From positions 62,001-126,000 of the forward strand of contig NZ_JANHDK010000004.1 in NCBI RefSeq assembly GCF_024494725.1: a stretch of DNA of 64,000 nucleotides. Direction: 5' to 3'. A model generated the notes under the pieces. The model had not been told where the DNA came from. It worked only from the letters and a program-made list of their open reading frames with translations, and did not search any database. This DNA comes from Haloplanus ruber. GTDB taxonomy: Archaea; Halobacteriota; Halobacteria; Halobacteriales; Haloferacaceae. A program made the translations under genes and the position numbers. How positions within the stretch are numbered: position 1 is the first letter of the stretch; each line of letters opens with the position of its first letter. Shown here piece by piece: positions 52,753 through 62,040 of the stretch.

Positions 52753-53699
52753 AGAGTGACCTCATACTCTCTGGCTGTTTGTTTGAAGTCTTCCCATTCG
52801 GGCAGTTGCTCAGCCGTGACGGTGCCTTCCGACTCCAAGAATTCGATGAGTTCGTCAATGATAGCGTGTAGATCGAGCGTCGATTCGGATACGTAGTGTT
52901 CAGCACGATCTTGGAGCACAGTTCGATCGGTTCCCTGTTTCTGTATCAGCAACAGACAGTACGTTCGGTATCGCGAGCCATCATCGATGAGCAGCGTGTG
53001 GCAGACTAACTCTGCGGGAGTGATTTCCGAGAGTCGATCCGTCCGAAAGTAATGCCATCGATCACGGGTGAGAAGTGGGACGCCGAACTCACCGAACAGT
53101 GCTGGCCCGGTCAGATGAAACGCATCAGCGCTAACGTCGGAGTCACACGCGAAGAGATACTCGTCATGTGTTTCCCAGATGAAGTTGAGGCTAGTTGCAT
53201 ATTTCTCTGCTTCGCGCCGGTGTTTCTGGTGGAACAGCCCTCTGGCGATCGAGGCCAATACTGTAAACGGATCGTTGAGACGATACCGAGACTTCGATTT
53301 CCCGACGACGCCAACGCGCTGGAGATCATCTAAGTGACGGTACACCGTTGCCTGGCTAACACCACTCCGCTCGGCCAACTCGGTCGCAGTCCGTCCTTGA
53401 TCGAGATAATAGAGAATCTGTAATCCAGAACCGGCGATGAGGCCGGAGAGATCCATATGGCTGTATTCGGTGAGGAGCCCTTCGAGTTGCTCGATCGCCT
53501 CGATATCCGTAAGCGAGACCAGCTTTTGCCGACCGCTCTGTTTGGTTTGGACGTATCCGTACGCTTCTAGTTCGGAGACGATACGTGAGACGTGTCCAGG
53601 ACTCCATTCGAGTTGATCAGCGAGCGTGCTGATACTCACTTCCGACTCACCCTCTTCTATGAGGTGTGATACAACCCGGAAATGACTCTTTTCGATCAT
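52749..53699 (-). CDS. Double winged-helix regulator of the AbiE-like pair
   Basis: 316 residues with two DNA-binding domains: SISTLADQLEWSPGHVSRIVSELEAYGYV near 22-50 and RTATELAERSGVSQATVYRHLDDLQRVGVV near 103-130. The C-terminus is a mixed region rich in Leu, Thr and Glu. Likely antitoxin or regulator, translated first. Confidence 0.65.
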   Translation of the reverse strand: MIEKSHFRVVSHLIEEGESEVSISTLADQLEWSPGHVSRIVSELEAYGYVQTKQSGRQKLVSLTDIEAIEQLEGLLTEYSHMDLSGLIAGSGLQILYYLDQGRTATELAERSGVSQATVYRHLDDLQRVGVVGKSKSRYRLNDPFTVLASIARGLFHQKHRREAEKYATSLNFIWETHDEYLFACDSDVSADAFHLTGPALFGEFGVPLLTRDRWHYFRTDRLSEITPAELVCHTLLIDDGSRYRTYCLLLIQKQGTDRTVLQDRAEHYVSESTLDLHAIIDELIEFLESEGTVTAEQLPEWEDFKQTAREYEVTL

Positions 53700-54034
53700 A
53701 TCGTCTCAAAAGAGGCAAACGATATATAAAACCCTTTCGTGATTTGAGAGGATTAGTCCGTTTCCCAATAGATAGTGTCTCAGATAGTACTGGTGAGGCA
53801 TCTATCTCAGAGTCCGTGAATTGCCTTTCGGGACTCGTGTTATGTGACTCCAAGAATAGTACCACATCGGAATCCTCTCGTGCTTCAAGGCTACACAGTA
53901 GTTGAGACTGGTCGTCTCAATGCATAAGATTGGATTCGACGGTTGAACGCCAATCGTTTTCCCCGCTACCCCCTTCGATTGAATTGTATCGATCGCCGAG
54001 CACGTCGCACCGGCTGTATGTACAGATACAACGT
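53700..54034. other. Intergenic region with the second palindrome copy
   Basis: 335 bases without a gene. Holds the 35-base palindromic motif at 53895-53929 and probable promoters of the divergent genes. Confidence 0.4.
53895..53929 (+). promoter_or_regulatory. TTGAGAC-N5-GTCTCAA palindrome, copy 2
   Basis: Perfect 7-base arms TTGAGAC/GTCTCAA around TGGTC, about 105 bases upstream of the gene at 54035. Nearly the same as 50881-50915; could be an operator or an IS end. Confidence 0.4.
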
Positions 54035-54322
54035 ATGCCACTTGCTCAACTCCTCGAACAATACGTTAGTCTGGGTATCTTCGTCCTCGCTGCAGGCCTG
54101 AGTGTACTCAGCTTCCTCGCATGGCGGCGGGAACGTGATCGCCGTATGTGGATCGTTACGCTCGGGTACGGGATGTTTGCCGTCTACGGACTGATCGTGT
54201 TTCTCGAGTACCCGCTGCTCCCGTACTTCCCGTACGCGACGCTGGAATTACTCGAACACGGGAGTGCAATCCTGATCCTCGGTGGCCTCCTGGCGTTTTT
54301 CGTCGCTTTGACGCGGGACTGA
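54035..54322 (+). CDS. Small three-helix membrane protein (DUF7521-like)
   Basis: 95 residues from ATG at 54035. Hydrophobic segments LGIFVLAAGLSVLSFLAW, VTLGYGMFAVYGLIVFL and SAILILGGLLAFFVAL. Such small membrane proteins commonly precede winged-helix regulators in haloarchaea. The gene for the next regulator starts 3 bases after its stop. Confidence 0.65.
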   Translation: MPLAQLLEQYVSLGIFVLAAGLSVLSFLAWRRERDRRMWIVTLGYGMFAVYGLIVFLEYPLLPYFPYATLELLEHGSAILILGGLLAFFVALTRD

Positions 54323-54325
54323 GCA

Positions 54326-54847
54326 ATGTCGGACCCGGATCTCGAATTGGCCTCTCGGCGGGAAATATACCAGCGGATAGCCGATACGCCCGGTATTCAC
54401 TTTCGCGCGCTCCTCGCCGATCTTGAGTACGCACAAGGGACGCTCCAATACCAGCTCAGGTGGCTCGCCGATGAGGACCTGATCGACGTCTCGGACGACG
54501 GCAAGTACACGCGGTACTATCCGGCTGCCGAGTTCGACGAAGCCGATCGAATAGTGATGAACGCGCTGCGCCGGGAATACAGTCGCCGCATCCTCGCACA
54601 TCTTCTCACGGACGGTCCGCTCTCGACAACCGAACTCAGCGACCGCCTCGACAAGGCACAATCGACCGTCTCGTGGCATCTTTCGAAGCTCGCCGAGGCT
54701 GACCTCGTCACGAAAGAACGCGACGGCCGAAGTGTGGTCTATGAGGTCAGAGATCCCGATCGCGTCAAGTACCTCTACACAGTTCACCGGCGCTCGTTCA
54801 CAGACAAAGTCGTCGACCGTATCCTCGGCCTCTGGGACAGCTACTAA
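54326..54847 (+). CDS. Two-domain winged-helix regulator (ArsR-like)
   Basis: 173 residues with two winged helices: RREIYQRIADTPGIHFRALLADLEYAQGTLQYQLRWLADEDLI and RRILAHLLTDGPLSTTELSDRLDKAQSTVSWHLSKLAEADLV. Only 3 bases after the membrane gene, so co-transcribed. Likely controls membrane or redox genes nearby. Convergent with the ferric-reductase-like gene, sharing the terminal bases. Confidence 0.8.
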   Translation: MSDPDLELASRREIYQRIADTPGIHFRALLADLEYAQGTLQYQLRWLADEDLIDVSDDGKYTRYYPAAEFDEADRIVMNALRREYSRRILAHLLTDGPLSTTELSDRLDKAQSTVSWHLSKLAEADLVTKERDGRSVVYEVRDPDRVKYLYTVHRRSFTDKVVDRILGLWDSY

Positions 54848-55386
54848 CCCGGGGTCGCGTTCGACGGAATCCCTCGAAGCACCAACAGACGCAACAGGAG
54901 TACGTACACGAGAAACGCCACGGAGGGTCCCAGCAGAGGACGGATGAATCCCGTCAGATCAGTCCCGATTGCGGCCGCGTGAATTGTCCCGAAGGCGAAC
55001 CCAGCATACGCGAATGAGTGGACGACGCGTGGGCCCCAGGGGCGCTGGAAGCGTCTTGCGTCAGTAAAGCCCAGCACCGCGACGACGAGCATGAGCAGAG
55101 CCCCCGCACCTACGGCGACGCCGCCGAGAAAGTACGGCATCGAGTATGCCGGCGCTGGAACCTGTCCGGTGACGACGAACCACGCATCAAGGACACCGAG
55201 TCCCGCATGTAGCAACGTGACGATCATCGCGAACACGGAGAGTTCGATATGGATTCGTCGAGCGGCCTCGTGGAGTGTTCCAAACGACTCCGTGTTGTAG
55301 AGGACTCCCGTGAGAACTGCCAGATACAACGCCGGATACGTCACGAGTGCGGCACCTCGGTCGAGGAGCCAGACGAGCTGTGACAT
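54844..55386 (-). CDS. Ferric-reductase-like membrane protein
   Basis: 180 residues from ATG at 55386 (MSQLVWLLDRG); the upstream codons belong to the neighbouring gene. Five hydrophobic segments; histidines occur in pairs across helices, HIELSVFAMIVTLLHAGLG and VVHSFAYAGFAFGTIHAA, as in heme-binding ferric reductase/cytochrome b561-like proteins. Part of a minus-strand redox cluster with ApbE. Confidence 0.65.
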   Translation of the reverse strand: MSQLVWLLDRGAALVTYPALYLAVLTGVLYNTESFGTLHEAARRIHIELSVFAMIVTLLHAGLGVLDAWFVVTGQVPAPAYSMPYFLGGVAVGAGALLMLVVAVLGFTDARRFQRPWGPRVVHSFAYAGFAFGTIHAAAIGTDLTGFIRPLLGPSVAFLVYVLLLRLLVLRGIPSNATPG

Positions 55387-55673
55387 CACGATGCCCCCGT
55401 CGTTTCGACGACATCGGGACAGCCGTCCGCGTCCTGGAATCCGTTTTTCGTTTCCGGTCGTGTCGGACACTTGTCGGCGGAGTCGTTAATGCCATCACCA
55501 TCGTAATCGGCTGGGGCCTGTCGCGTCGAAACGGTCTGGTCGACGAGGTCGCTTTGTTTTTGTTCGGTCGCTTGGGCGGCACGCACGTCTCCGATCTGCC
55601 AAAGAGCAGGGACAGCCACCACTAAGACGACCATCGCCACGACGGTGATTCGTTGCTTATGTGTCCAAGACAT
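55386..55673 (-). CDS. Secreted calcium-binding repeat protein (TSP3-like)
   Basis: 95 residues from ATG at 55673 (MSWTHKQRI). Hydrophobic segment ITVVAMVVLVVAVPALW, an Ala/Gln-rich stretch, then the thrombospondin type 3-like calcium repeat DYDGDGINDSADKCPTRPE and DADGCPD. Likely membrane-anchored or exported. Overlaps apbE upstream and abuts the ferric-reductase gene. Confidence 0.65.
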   Translation of the reverse strand: MSWTHKQRITVVAMVVLVVAVPALWQIGDVRAAQATEQKQSDLVDQTVSTRQAPADYDGDGINDSADKCPTRPETKNGFQDADGCPDVVETTGAS

Positions 55674-56535
55674 GTGTCTCAAAGCCATCTGTCGTATGGA
55701 AGACGCCATCGTGGATGATGAGCGCCTCTAGACCCTCCCATTCCGATGCTAATTCGCGTGCCTTGGCAAGTGGGAGTGCCGCGAGGGTCGTCGCCAGGGC
55801 GTCGGCTTCCATACAGTCTCGGTGCGCCACGACGGTGACCGATTCATGGCGAGAGCCGAGCGATTCGGTGGTCGGATCGTAGACGTGGTCAGTGCCGTTT
55901 CGCGACCGTCGGTATCCGCCGGATGTTGCGACATACCAGTCCGTGTCGAGGACCTTCAGCGGTGTGTCGTCACCGTATGGGCTCTCGATGGCGACCGGGC
56001 CCGTCGGTGGAGACATATCCCCCCCACCACTGACGAACCCGCATCGGCCGAGTCCCGTGAGCGTCTCGGCGGTTCGATCCACGATGTACCCTTTGGCAAG
56101 GCCATTCAGGTCGAGTTCGACATCGGTCGTGATGTGAGATCCGCTGATTTGGACAGTTCCGGCATCAAACTCTGTTGGTAGCGTTTCACTGTCACCACGC
56201 AAGAACGTTTTGAGGTCGTGTTCGACGCGGCCCTGATGAATATCGAACACCCCGTCGGTCCGGTCGTTGTATTCGATTCCACGGCGAACGATTTGGGCAA
56301 CGTGTTCGTTCCTGACTTCTCCTTCACGGTTGAGCTGGCTGACGGCACTCGCCTCATCGAAGGCGTTCAGCTGGGCTTCGAGTGATTCAGCCGTTTTTCG
56401 GGCCGCAGTTGCCCCAGCCTCGGCCCGAACGCCCGTCGCCTGAATCCGAAACGCCGTGTCACAACACTCGAACTCGCGGTAGGTGTCCCCAAACCGTTCG
56501 TAGACCGATGCGAGCGATCCCATCATCTCGGTCAC
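55657..56535 (-). CDS. apbE: ApbE FAD:protein FMN transferase
   Basis: 292 residues. ApbE motifs: DLNGLAKGYIVDR near residue 141, SGGGDMSP near 168, HVYDPTTESLG near 218, and the Asp/Thr metal site DALATTLAALP near 245. ApbE attaches FMN to threonine of exported flavoproteins with FAD and Mg. The nearby membrane proteins are candidate partners or targets, but no NqrC-like S(T)GAT acceptor was found here. Confidence 0.85.
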   Translation of the reverse strand: MTEMMGSLASVYERFGDTYREFECCDTAFRIQATGVRAEAGATAARKTAESLEAQLNAFDEASAVSQLNREGEVRNEHVAQIVRRGIEYNDRTDGVFDIHQGRVEHDLKTFLRGDSETLPTEFDAGTVQISGSHITTDVELDLNGLAKGYIVDRTAETLTGLGRCGFVSGGGDMSPPTGPVAIESPYGDDTPLKVLDTDWYVATSGGYRRSRNGTDHVYDPTTESLGSRHESVTVVAHRDCMEADALATTLAALPLAKARELASEWEGLEALIIHDGVFHTTDGFETHVLDT

Positions 56536-56912
56536 TCGTCCTCTTCGTGTTCTTCGTCCTCGTGTTCCTCTTCGTATTCTTCCTCTTCGTATTCTTCCTC
56601 TTCGTATTCTTCCTCGTCGTCTTCATCCTCGTCGTCTTCATCCTCGTCGTCTTCTTCATACTCCTCGTGTTCTTCGTCCTCGTATCCGGACTGTGTCTGG
56701 ACTGCTGGGGTGAACTCTTGATTCGGCGTCGGCGCATCCGCAGTAACCTGTTGTGAGGATTCTGACGCGGGCGTATCTGGTGAGTTAGGTTGCTCGCCAG
56801 CCTGCGCGAGGCCGCCACCGGGCAGCGCGAGGGCCCCGGCGACACCAGCTGTGAGGAGCGCACCGACGAGCGTGAAGGCGACGAGTTTGTTTTTCGGGAC
56901 GGGAACGCGCAT
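56532..56912 (-). CDS. Exported acidic low-complexity protein
   Basis: 126 residues. Signal-like LVAFTLVGALLTAGVAGALA, a Ser/Pro/Thr/Gln linker, then a long run of D and E with tandem EEEYEEEEYEEE-type units. Such tails bind cations. Overlaps apbE by four bases (ATGA), so it belongs to the redox cluster. Confidence 0.6.
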   Translation of the reverse strand: MRVPVPKNKLVAFTLVGALLTAGVAGALALPGGGLAQAGEQPNSPDTPASESSQQVTADAPTPNQEFTPAVQTQSGYEDEEHEEYEEDDEDEDDEDEDDEEEYEEEEYEEEEYEEEHEDEEHEEDE

Positions 56913-57217
56913 GATTAGCTACCCCTCGGTTCAGAACCACTATCTTCGACGTGTCGGTCGTTGCGTTCTGCCATTGCAGATAGAGGGTTGAAACAGCCTT
57001 AGTAAGGCGTTCGCGTCCAACCATCGAATTTTCGTACAGCTATCGAATCGGTTCAGAGCGCGAGGTGGATTCTGAGTATGTCTGTGACTTCGTTATCGAG
57101 CAGCTGGCACTACTGGTGATCCCCTGTTTGCTCTGCGTACGGAATGATTCGGCGGTTGTACGAGGATTCGATAGATGGACGCGAACGAACTTTTCGGCGT
57201 TGTATCTACGTATTTCT

Positions 57218-57928
57218 ATGCAGACTCGTTTACAGCGAGCAAGTCTGGTCGTTGTACTCCTGCTAGTCGTTAGTGGAGTCGGCACTGTTCAAGCGGGGGC
57301 ATCACCAGTAGATGGTGATCATATAGTCGTGAAAAATCTCGACGCAACAGAACAGTCACTCCCTCCTGTTGCGGACGTGGATGAATTGGATGGTAAGGAA
57401 GAGGAAGGTGAAGATGCAGAGGATTCGGACGAAGATGAGACAGGCGCTAGTCTGATTGGAGAGTGGTGGGGCCTTGGTGGCGAAGTGAGTGAGGCCCCGT
57501 ACATTGGTGTGGTTGAAGCGGGCATTGTCTTTCTCGTCGTCGGTGTCCTCGGGTACAGTCTTGCAAAGCGAAAGCGATTGCTGCCGGTGCAGTACCGTCG
57601 GTATCAATTACAAACACACCAGTGGGTCGTTCTCATAGGGACGGCACTAACGCTGCCACACTTCATTGCTGTCGAAGAGTGGGAAGGACTCGGTCTCGCA
57701 GTTGCTGTCTTACTCGGTGTAGAGGTGGCGAGTGGCCTGTATGGTCGATATCTACATCGGCACGTCGTCCGGCTTGGACGAGGAGATGAGACACCGTCAG
57801 TCGTTGGCCGTGTGCTGACCGTCACCAAAGAGACTCTCTTTTCACGATGGCGACGAGTACACGTCTTGCTGACTGTTATCACTGCTATCGTCCTCGTCCT
57901 CCACATTATCACTGCAATCGGTGACTGA
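57218..57928 (+). CDS. Exported heme-type membrane protein, ferric-reductase-like
   Basis: 236 residues from ATG at 57218 (MQTRLQRASL); a signal peptide or first helix (SLVVVLLLVVSGVGTVQAG), an acidic region, then four hydrophobic segments with His pairs in LQTHQWVVLIGTALTLPHFIA and RVHVLLTVITAIVLVLHIITA. These are typical heme-coordinating positions. Divergent from the acidic-protein/ApbE cluster, which suggests a common redox role. Confidence 0.6.
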   Translation: MQTRLQRASLVVVLLLVVSGVGTVQAGASPVDGDHIVVKNLDATEQSLPPVADVDELDGKEEEGEDAEDSDEDETGASLIGEWWGLGGEVSEAPYIGVVEAGIVFLVVGVLGYSLAKRKRLLPVQYRRYQLQTHQWVVLIGTALTLPHFIAVEEWEGLGLAVAVLLGVEVASGLYGRYLHRHVVRLGRGDETPSVVGRVLTVTKETLFSRWRRVHVLLTVITAIVLVLHIITAIGD

Positions 57929-60121
57929 CCTTCTCGTGGTCTTGACTCAGCCTGAAAGTAGAGGACTGGCAGCAAAGTTGGAATTGGCCCGTTTCGGACA
58001 GTGCCACACATCTTTCGATGGAGATGAGTCCGTACACGAGTCAGGGGTATGGAGTTCTAGTGGTCCCGAGTGATACTTCCCGCCGTGATGTCTTTCGACG
58101 AATCGCTCAACGCCCACACGTCGATTGGCCGGCCTACGACTCGACGCCACTGTACGACCAAAGTTCACTGACAGCGCTCACAGAGGATATCCGGACCGTC
58201 TCGAGGATTTGGTTCGAACACAGTGCTCACAACTCGGTCGAGGGGTTCGTCTGTCAGTATCCACTATCCTACGTGGAGTTCAATCCCCACGACCAGTACT
58301 CTGGTCCGACTCGATACGAGATGCCACAGCTTTTCAGGGCGTTTCTGCTGAAAGAGATACACGGTTGGAGCCACGAAACCGCGCTCGTCCAGTATCTTCG
58401 TCAGCACTCTGAAACCCGTCGCTCGCTCGGGTTCGACCCCCTCCCCGACCAGTCGACACTCTGGCGCAGTTGGAACAAGCGCTTCAGTGCTGACTTCCGT
58501 GAGGCAGTCGAGAGGACGGCGCGGACGATTCTCATCAACGCACAGAATGCCGGTATTGCGATTCCTCGTGACCCAGAACGGAAGCTCCAGTACCACAACG
58601 ACGAATCTAGTGCGACCGATCCGGACGAACAGACTGTTTTGGAAGAAGCAGCGAAGATCACTGATCACGTCAGCCGTGTTGTCTTTCCGGCGTTCTCGCT
58701 GGATCGTGGCGAGGGCTGTGAGATACACGAGAACGCATACTGGGGCCTGCAGACATATCTCGGACTTCGCGAGCGGCTGGCTGCGAACGAAGGGGCTCGC
58801 AGTTTCGTCTACGAATCGACTCGAGATCGGACGCCGTTGGGGCACGCCCATCGCAAACACATCCGTGACCTCTCGATTGACCAAATGCGAGAGATGTACC
58901 GGCAGGCCATCACTCGGCTCCTGAACGAAGTTGCGGAGACAGAGCAGTTCTTTCGAGCCGGGGTCGTCGCGATCGACATTACCGAAGCTGATCCGTTCAC
59001 AGGTGACCGTGCGGGCCACGAAGACGAAATCATCGGGACAAAGGAGAAGACCGACGAGTATGCCTACCAGTGGGCGACAGTCCAATTAGTTGGTAATGCC
59101 GTGCCGATTGTTTTAGACGCGCGGCCAGTTCGGAAGGGTGAGTCCCGCTTAGAAATCGTCAATGACCTCTTGGATTCTGCCGAGGAGTTGGTTCACGTTG
59201 ATAACGTACTGATGGATCGGGAGTTCGACAGTCAGCACGTCTTGGAGATGCTCAGCCAGCGTGGCTTGTCGTATGTCGTGCCCAAGCGGATGCAGACCAG
59301 CGAGAAAGCTCAGGCCAAGCGGTTGCTCCAACACGGCCAAGATCGGTACGAGACCGACCGCAAACTCCATCTCGGGAAGAACGAGTGGCACGAGACGACG
59401 CTGATCTACCGACGCAAAGAGAACTCCGAGCACGACGACCACCGACAATACTCGGTGTTCATGACGAATAGAGGGACTGGGCACCTCACCGAGTATGGCT
59501 ACCGGTGGGAGATCGAAAGCGGCTACAAGTCGATCAAACGATTCATGGCTGCGACAACCTCGACCGATTTCGGGCTCCGATTCTTCTACTTCGCGTTCGC
59601 CTGTTTGTTGTACTCGATTTGGCGAGCGGTCGATCTGCTCGTGCAGGTTGAGTTGATCGATGAGTACAACCACTCACCGATGGTGACCGCCGATAATACG
59701 CTCACACTGCTGAAGAAGGAAACCGGAATTGGATAGGGAAGTACTCAGTCGGGGTCAGCGCGGATTTCTGAGTGGCAACGCTGTCGAGACCCTCAGATAA
59801 TCACCTGCTTAGTTGGTAATACAACAGGAACGGCCGTTCGTAGGCCGATCTGAAACGATTTCTGCTCGCGATTCGTCCGGAACCACGCATCACAGGCCCG
59901 CTAAACCCACTGTAGTCTCAACTTCCCAGGCCCGAGTTAAGGTGCGAACGACAGAAAATGTGCATGGGATTATTTCATAAGAACCCAAATAGTAATATAT
60001 GGGCGGTGATAGTAAGATTTCCTATGAGATCGTTTAACATGTAGGTGTATTCGGTTCGATATTGGTCCACTTACGTAATATTATAATCCGAGACGGGCAC
60101 GCCTTACGTAACTGGTACGAC
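57929..60121 (+). mobile_element. IS4-type insertion sequence region
   Basis: Includes the transposase at 58018-59736 and flanks of unknown extent. Terminal repeats were not identified with certainty; the 3' region 59737-60121 has AT-rich DNA and no gene before the RHH regulator at 60122. Confidence 0.45.
58018..59736 (+). CDS. IS4-superfamily DDE transposase
   Basis: 572 residues. DDE triad: D in VVAIDITEADP near 322, D in VLMDREFDSQHV near 400, E in YRWEIESGYKSIKRF near 499 (the YREK-like signature typical of IS4). The N-terminal 200 residues are helical DNA-binding. Full length and uninterrupted, so probably active. The exact IS subfamily (possibly ISH-type) cannot be named without comparison. 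Confidence 0.85.
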   Translation: MEMSPYTSQGYGVLVVPSDTSRRDVFRRIAQRPHVDWPAYDSTPLYDQSSLTALTEDIRTVSRIWFEHSAHNSVEGFVCQYPLSYVEFNPHDQYSGPTRYEMPQLFRAFLLKEIHGWSHETALVQYLRQHSETRRSLGFDPLPDQSTLWRSWNKRFSADFREAVERTARTILINAQNAGIAIPRDPERKLQYHNDESSATDPDEQTVLEEAAKITDHVSRVVFPAFSLDRGEGCEIHENAYWGLQTYLGLRERLAANEGARSFVYESTRDRTPLGHAHRKHIRDLSIDQMREMYRQAITRLLNEVAETEQFFRAGVVAIDITEADPFTGDRAGHEDEIIGTKEKTDEYAYQWATVQLVGNAVPIVLDARPVRKGESRLEIVNDLLDSAEELVHVDNVLMDREFDSQHVLEMLSQRGLSYVVPKRMQTSEKAQAKRLLQHGQDRYETDRKLHLGKNEWHETTLIYRRKENSEHDDHRQYSVFMTNRGTGHLTEYGYRWEIESGYKSIKRFMAATTSTDFGLRFFYFAFACLLYSIWRAVDLLVQVELIDEYNHSPMVTADNTLTLLKKETGIG

Positions 60122-60730
60122 ATGGAACCGATTACACTTCGTCTTCAACCGCCGCTCGCTGAGGAGTTAGAACAAGAGGCTAAAGAGAGTGGATTTAGTA
60201 GTCGATCAGAATACATTCGACATCTCTTGCATCACCGCGAGACTCTCAAACAGAATCCTCCGATCGGAATCGGTCAGATTTCATCCGATATCGAATTTTC
60301 AGGTCAGTCAATAGATTCTCCCGAAGAGTTCTTCGGACTGATCTCAGAAATGGAGGATCGGATCGATGAGCTTGAACACGAAGTTGCTGACCTCCGGACG
60401 GTGATTGATGAATCGGAAGAGAAAGCTGACGAAAATCCTCGAGAAGATGAGTTCGCTGCACTTGACAGGTGGCTTCAGGAGAATGGACCGCAAAGCGACG
60501 ACGCCCAAGAAATTCTACTTACTGCTGCTCAAATATTGAACTCTGAAGGCCCTCTAAAGACGAGTGAACTGAAAGATCGACTCACAGAACGTTATCCGGA
60601 GGCATCAACTTACGCTTCTATAGATACGCTGTGGGCCTCAACCGTCGAAAGACTCTATGAAGTTACACCCGGATTTGAGAAACCAGGATATGGGGCTTAC
60701 AATTTCGATATTACGCGAGTCAGAAAATAG
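60122..60730 (+). CDS. Ribbon-helix-helix regulator with coiled coil
   Basis: 202 residues from ATG at 60122. ITLRLQPPLAEELEQEAKESGFSSRSEYIRHLL at the start is a clear RHH (strand-helix-helix). A coiled coil (ISEMEDRIDELEHEVADLR) follows near 76-95, then a C-terminal domain (TSELKDRLTERYPEASTYASIDTLWAS) of winged-helix type. A replicon-level regulator is possible. The frame upstream of the ATG has no good start. Confidence 0.65.
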   Translation: MEPITLRLQPPLAEELEQEAKESGFSSRSEYIRHLLHHRETLKQNPPIGIGQISSDIEFSGQSIDSPEEFFGLISEMEDRIDELEHEVADLRTVIDESEEKADENPREDEFAALDRWLQENGPQSDDAQEILLTAAQILNSEGPLKTSELKDRLTERYPEASTYASIDTLWASTVERLYEVTPGFEKPGYGAYNFDITRVRK

Positions 60731-60859
60731 ATCTTGTAATCATGGTTAAAGCACCAGCGACCCGTTCAGTAATAGCTGGCTCTGTTGAATTTTTCGGCAA
60801 TTGATGTGTCTCCTCCCGCTTTCACTCACTACAAAAGGGATACATCACAAGAAAATAGA
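60731..60859. other. Spacer with a MITE-family end
   Basis: GGCTCTGTTGAATTTT at 60778 matches the MITE terminal sequence; no second end was seen close by. Confidence 0.4.
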
Positions 60860-61270
60860 ATGACAACAATGAAATTCAGATACCTGATTGTCTGTGTATT
60901 AGTCATCACATCTGGTTGTACAAGTTTCACCGATCAGAATGCTAGTCCCACGGATACAGTAACAGAGACCACGGAACCAGCCACAACAGAGTCAATTAAG
61001 GCCTTTTTCAAAGTCAATATTCAGACCGAAGATAGAGTAAATATTCGTGTTAAAGAGCTAGAAAGCCAAGATTTAGTGCTTAATAAAACATATACGTCAA
61101 AGAAGAGGGTAGATATTGGGCAATATTTAGAAGCGGCCACTGACTATCGAATTGTTATCCATACTAACGGGACTGTCCAGTGGAACAAATCAGTCCAAGA
61201 CTATGAGGGGTACGAACTCCGTGTTGAAGAGAACGGGACAGTGACTGTCGTTAATTTCTTTGAAAGCTAA
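60860..61270 (+). CDS. Small lipoprotein, hypothetical
   Basis: 136 residues from ATG at 60860. KFRYLIVCVLVITSGCTS is a lipobox signal (Cys near residue 20), then a Thr/Glu-rich linker and a beta-rich domain (INIQTEDRVNIRVKELE, YELRVEENGTVTVV). Extracytoplasmic, function unknown. Confidence 0.6.
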   Translation: MTTMKFRYLIVCVLVITSGCTSFTDQNASPTDTVTETTEPATTESIKAFFKVNIQTEDRVNIRVKELESQDLVLNKTYTSKKRVDIGQYLEAATDYRIVIHTNGTVQWNKSVQDYEGYELRVEENGTVTVVNFFES

Positions 61271-61710
61271 TTACTCCTGCATAGGAGATTGTGGATATAT
61301 AAGGCAGAGCGAATTAGAATCTGATAATACAGCCATTCAGAAGATACATCTTTCAACGACTAGTTGTTCCGAACAGAGACCTTACTGGGATTGGCTCTAT
61401 TGAAATCCTCTTCTTCAGACATAATAGAGGGTGTCTGGTTAAATTATGGATCTCACTACGGGAATCCTCCTGGTAGAGATGGGCACCCTCATACGTCCGA
61501 ACGACGAAGAGGGTTCCGAGGTCAAAGTAGTCTCAGACTGGCATCCACATCCACTAAGTGAGACACTCCAGCCGGTTATCGCCCCAAGAAGGGCGGGAAT
61601 CACCGAACCCAGAAAGAATTTACATACGCATGATATTTTACTGATATGATATCTTTGGGTCGGTGTGACCGTGCGCTACGGATCGGACGTAGTAAACTCA
61701 TCGTTGAATT
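61271..61710. other. Intergenic region with a MITE end
   Basis: 440 bases without a convincing gene. GGCTCTATTGAAATCCTC at 61393 is another copy of the MITE terminus. Open frames here have composition like noise. Confidence 0.4.
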
Positions 61711-62040
61711 ATGAATATGAGTAAACGTTCAACGATTCTGATTGCGATTTTTGTTATTGCGATTGTGGTTACGTCCGGTGCATATATAGTTTCACAGCGG
61801 CTTAGCACAGAAAACCATGAAGCCATCTCCGTGGAACCAGTAAACGGATCTAATTTTGATGGACATCTTATTTCGTATGATAATCTTACTGCTGCTCAAC
61901 AATCTGCATTTCTGGATGCACTAAATGAAGATGGATTGGTTGAAGTTGACGACGATGTAGATACTAGTGTCTGGATAGAGTACGATGCTGTACGATATAG
62001 AGGAGATTTATTTCGGGTATATGTGGCGGTTGGAGATTGA
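61711..62040 (+). CDS. Small exported protein with N-terminal anchor
   Basis: 109 residues; STILIAIFVIAIVVTSGAYIV forms an N-terminal membrane anchor, then a polar domain (LISYDNLTAAQQSAFLDALNEDG, WIEYDAVRYRGDLFRVYVAV). Resembles small secreted haloarchaeal proteins of unknown function. Confidence 0.55.
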   Translation: MNMSKRSTILIAIFVIAIVVTSGAYIVSQRLSTENHEAISVEPVNGSNFDGHLISYDNLTAAQQSAFLDALNEDGLVEVDDDVDTSVWIEYDAVRYRGDLFRVYVAVGD

